64,000 bases of DNA from Bdellovibrio sp. SKB1291214 (lineage in GTDB: Bacteria; Bdellovibrionota; Bdellovibrionia; Bdellovibrionales; Bdellovibrionaceae), in NCBI RefSeq assembly GCF_002209355.2, contig NZ_CP106855.1, positions 1,550,001-1,614,000 on the forward strand. The letters are read 5' to 3'. The notes below the pieces were generated by a model, which ran no database searches, was not told where the DNA came from, and was given only the letters and a program-made list of their open reading frames with translations. Below are positions 61,980 through 64,000 of this stretch, in pieces (within the stretch, counting starts at the first letter, position 1; each line of letters begins with the position of its first letter). The position numbers were made by a program, and so were the translations under genes.

Positions 61980-63041
61980 TTAGTTCGCTGCCAAAGCTTC
62001 AGTTTGTGGAGCTTCTTCTTTAGTCGTCGTGTTCAATTGCTTAATAGCTTTTGAAACGAAATTCCATTCAGCGTGAACTTTTGTGTAGATTGCGTAGTTA
62101 GAGCAATCGTCGATACCATCTTTACCAGTACCGCGGCTTGTAACACCCCAAAGGTATTCAGTACCGTTTACGTTGATGAACGCTGGACCACCAGAATCAC
62201 CGTGGCAAGCACCTTTACCTTGAGATTGATCCAAAGCAACTTCAGTTTCACCGTACGGTTGGATCACTGATACATCCGTTTTCTTCAAGATGTTTTCGTT
62301 TTCTTGAGTCAAGATGTAGCAAGTTTTCTTATCGTATGTGCAACCGATTTGGCCACTAGCGATAGCAGCATCAAGATCAGGATATTTTGCTGGATCAACT
62401 TGTTCTTTTTTAACGTTCGTCAAACCGTAACCAGCCAAAGTAACATTCGCACCGTTTTTAAGGATTGTTTCGTCAGTAAGAACATTTGCGATTTGGTAGT
62501 CAGCAGGAATTTTGCTTGCAAGCTTAAGAACCGCTAGGTCGTAGTTATCTGCGCCTTGATCACGGTCAGTAAGCTCTACGCCGTCACCATTCGGGTTACC
62601 AGATTTTTTAAGCTTTTCAATTGTTTCGCGAAGACGCTTGTCGCCTTCACCGTATTGAGGGTGAACAACAACGCCGGAAACAGCAACGATTTGAGATTTT
62701 TGCATTTTGTTCAGGTCCGTTGCGAAGACAACGTACATTGCAGCTTTTTTGTATTCAGCACCTGGTACACAGTGAGCTGCCGTCAAGATTGTGTTTTCAC
62801 TGACGATAGAGCCCGTGCAAAGGAACTGACCTTGCTGCCCATCTTGCGTAAGAACGTTAACTACGATTGATACAGTCGACTTTCTGATGATGTCGTTTTG
62901 ATCAACAGCCACACCACCAATAATGCCAGAGGAATTACCAGAAGCAGTTACAGAAGCGGATTGCTTATTAGGAGTACAAGCTGCGATCGTCGCCAGCGCA
63001 CCCAATGACAAAGCTAACTTAAGAGACTTGATTGTTTTCAT
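61980..63041 (-). CDS. Trypsin-like (S1) serine protease lipoprotein
   Basis: 353 residues from ATG 63041, which follows GGAGGGG by 8 bases; an ATG five codons earlier is the alternative. Lipoprotein signal LSLGALATIAACTP (lipobox Ala-Ala-Cys). The trypsin triad is clear: LTAAHCVPG (His), GADNYDLAVLKLAS (Asp) and GACHGDSGGPAFIN (Ser in GDSGGP). A propeptide of about 30 residues ends near IIGGVAVDQ, whose IIGG would be the free N-terminus after activation. Typical of secreted proteases of predatory bacteria; the target is unknown. Its ribosome-binding site is a good match to the C-rich loops at 26197-26290. Confidence 0.92.
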   Translation of the reverse strand: MKTIKSLKLALSLGALATIAACTPNKQSASVTASGNSSGIIGGVAVDQNDIIRKSTVSIVVNVLTQDGQQGQFLCTGSIVSENTILTAAHCVPGAEYKKAAMYVVFATDLNKMQKSQIVAVSGVVVHPQYGEGDKRLRETIEKLKKSGNPNGDGVELTDRDQGADNYDLAVLKLASKIPADYQIANVLTDETILKNGANVTLAGYGLTNVKKEQVDPAKYPDLDAAIASGQIGCTYDKKTCYILTQENENILKKTDVSVIQPYGETEVALDQSQGKGACHGDSGGPAFINVNGTEYLWGVTSRGTGKDGIDDCSNYAIYTKVHAEWNFVSKAIKQLNTTTKEEAPQTEALAAN

Positions 63042-63156
63042 GGAAAACCCCTCCAATGGCGCTCTTTAAACACCCAATTTGGAACCAGGGCAATATAAAA
63101 AATTCGATGATATCTATAAGATTACGTTATGGTAAAAGTGACAGAGTCTGAAATAA

Positions 63157-63184
63157 AAAAGAGGCCCCGATTCCGAGGCCTCTT
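63157..63184 (-). terminator. Terminator of rplI
   Basis: GAGGCCTCGG and CCGGGGCCTC-type arms (one mismatch) with a T6 run on the minus strand, 28 bp after the rplI stop; very similar to the hairpin at 61930. Confidence 0.75.
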
Positions 63185-63211
63185 TCATAATTGTGCGTAC
63201 TATAGGGTAAA

Positions 63212-63658
63212 TTATGCGCGCTCAACTGCGATTTGGATCTTAGCTTCCAAACCTTCAGTGTAACGTACAACCGCTTTGTGTTGACCCAATACTTTGATTG
63301 GCTCTTCCAAGTGGATGTCGCGGCGGTCGATAGAGTGACCCATTTTTTGAAGCTCTTTAGAGATGTCTGTAGTTGTTACAGTACCGAAAAGCTTATCAGA
63401 GTCAGCACCAGCTTGAAGCTTGAACGTAACAGTTGTGCCGTTGATTTTGTTCAAGATTTCTTGGCGTTCTGCCAATGCTTTTTTCTTTTTAGTTTCAGCA
63501 ACGCGTTTCAAGTGTTCATATTCTTTTACGCGTTTTTCTGTAGCTTCAGCAGCCAATTTGCGTGGGAACAAGAAGTTTCTTGCGAAACCTTCAGAAACGT
63601 TCACCAATTCACCAACACGGCCTACATCTTTAACGTCTTTTTGAAGAATAACTTTCAT
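63212..63658 (-). CDS. rplI: Ribosomal protein L9
   Basis: 148 residues, normal length. KVILQKDVKDVGRVGELVNV and SEGFARNFLFPRKLAAEAT are the L9 N-domain signature; the long connecting helix (about 40-75) and the C-terminal RNA-binding domain follow. L9 binds 23S rRNA and helps keep the reading frame. In many bacteria rplI follows rpsF, rpsR and a membrane protein gene, as the next feature suggests. Confidence 0.97.
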   Translation of the reverse strand: MKVILQKDVKDVGRVGELVNVSEGFARNFLFPRKLAAEATEKRVKEYEHLKRVAETKKKKALAERQEILNKINGTTVTFKLQAGADSDKLFGTVTTTDISKELQKMGHSIDRRDIHLEEPIKVLGQHKAVVRYTEGLEAKIQIAVERA

Positions 63659-63703
63659 GTGATCTCCATAACTACTTCGACAACGTCGAAGTGTATTTTA
63701 GTA

Positions 63704-64000
63704 TTAGCTAGCTTTAGGAGCCGTCATCTTACGAATACGACTTCTGAAATCCAGCCAGTAATCGATCAAACCAACGATACTTAAAATAAGCACCAACTGG
63801 CCGACCAAGATTATGTACACCAAAACTCGAGTGACCGTACCGGCACGAATCGAATTTAGGAATACCTCCAACACTGCTAACCCCTGAAAGAAATAGAGAA
63901 CGAGTGCTACGTTCACAATATTTACTGCGAGGATCGCAATGGCCTTACCGCCAAAACTCACCATTGTTAGAAGGAAGGCTGTCATCGCTACCCAAATGAA
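63704..64000 (-). CDS. Polytopic membrane protein, 3' part (DUF2232-like)
   Basis: The frame is open from the window edge (64000) to the stop at 63704; an ATG at 63985 is internal because the frame continues without a stop. About three helices are visible (AILAVNIVNVALVLYFF, LVYIILVGQLVLILSIVGL) and a short basic tail. Position just upstream of rplI and the hydrophobic pattern fit the YybS/DUF2232 proteins that sit between rpsR and rplI in other genomes; that is context, not a domain match. The start is outside the window. Confidence 0.5.
   Translation of the reverse strand, partial: FIWVAMTAFLLTMVSFGGKAIAILAVNIVNVALVLYFFQGLAVLEVFLNSIRAGTVTRVLVYIILVGQLVLILSIVGLIDYWLDFRSRIRKMTAPKAS

Overview
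The window looks like a chromosomal segment of a Bdellovibrio-type predatory bacterium (Bdellovibrionota). The main reasons are a 64-residue histone-fold protein closely resembling the histone described from Bdellovibrio bacteriovorus, many small secreted and lipoprotein genes of no recognised family, sigma-28-like and sigma-54-like promoters, GatCAB, and a Rho with a long repetitive N-terminal extension. I see no insertion sequence, prophage, CRISPR array or rRNA operon. The gene content is mostly core chromosome with islands of lineage-specific envelope genes.

Layout. 1-8183: a divergent surface-structure cluster. A giant Cys-rich prepilin followed by an acyltransferase cut by the window edge runs left. 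Two minor-pilin-like genes, two spermidine-synthase-like membrane proteins and a second acyltransferase-like membrane protein run right. 8151-15244 (minus): a secreted protein, PEP carboxylase, queF, a large lipoprotein and a papain-like protease. 15359-19398 (plus): an HExxH secreted protein and a membrane cyclase-domain protein, each preceded by a sigma-28-like promoter. 19395-25531: DedA, a small secreted protein, tRNA-Ser(UGA), and a TPR protein / small membrane protein / serS operon. 25734-26290: a sigma-54-type promoter, a small secreted protein and two tandem terminator hairpins with the same C-rich loop. 26729-33407: murA, prmC, prfA, rpmE and rho, the classical translation/termination neighbourhood, with two small secreted genes inserted. 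33785-40238: a PilZ protein, a LysM protein and a gatC-gatA-gatB-ppx-DUF192 operon. 40399-45550: ligA, the histone, a membrane metallophosphoesterase and murD. 45540-53483 (minus): lipoproteins, transaldolase, and a tightly packed secreted protein / TPR / lptM / dapF / dapA / dapB / degenerate folK-like operon. 53554-59665: ftsK, queE with a fis-like gene, dnaB with a palindromic leader, and an SDR. 59666-64000: an NHL-repeat lipoprotein, a trypsin-like protease, rplI and the end of a membrane protein gene.

How the genes fit together. Several genes serve chromosome biology (histone, FtsK, DnaB, LigA, Fis-like), cell wall and envelope building (MurA, MurD, DapA/B/F, LptM), translation fidelity and termination (SerRS with tRNA-Ser, RF1 with PrmC, GatCAB, L31, L9, Rho) and queuosine synthesis (QueE, QueF). 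The rest is lineage-specific envelope and secreted material of the sort expected in a predator. The most interesting signals are the paired anti-Shine-Dalgarno-type hairpins at 26197-26290, the divergent pseudopilin cluster with its odd start region, the histone, the inverted repeat containing the queF start codon, the degenerate folK inside the dap operon, and the 106-bp palindromic element in front of dnaB. Everything here was read by eye; no alignment, folding or database search was run.
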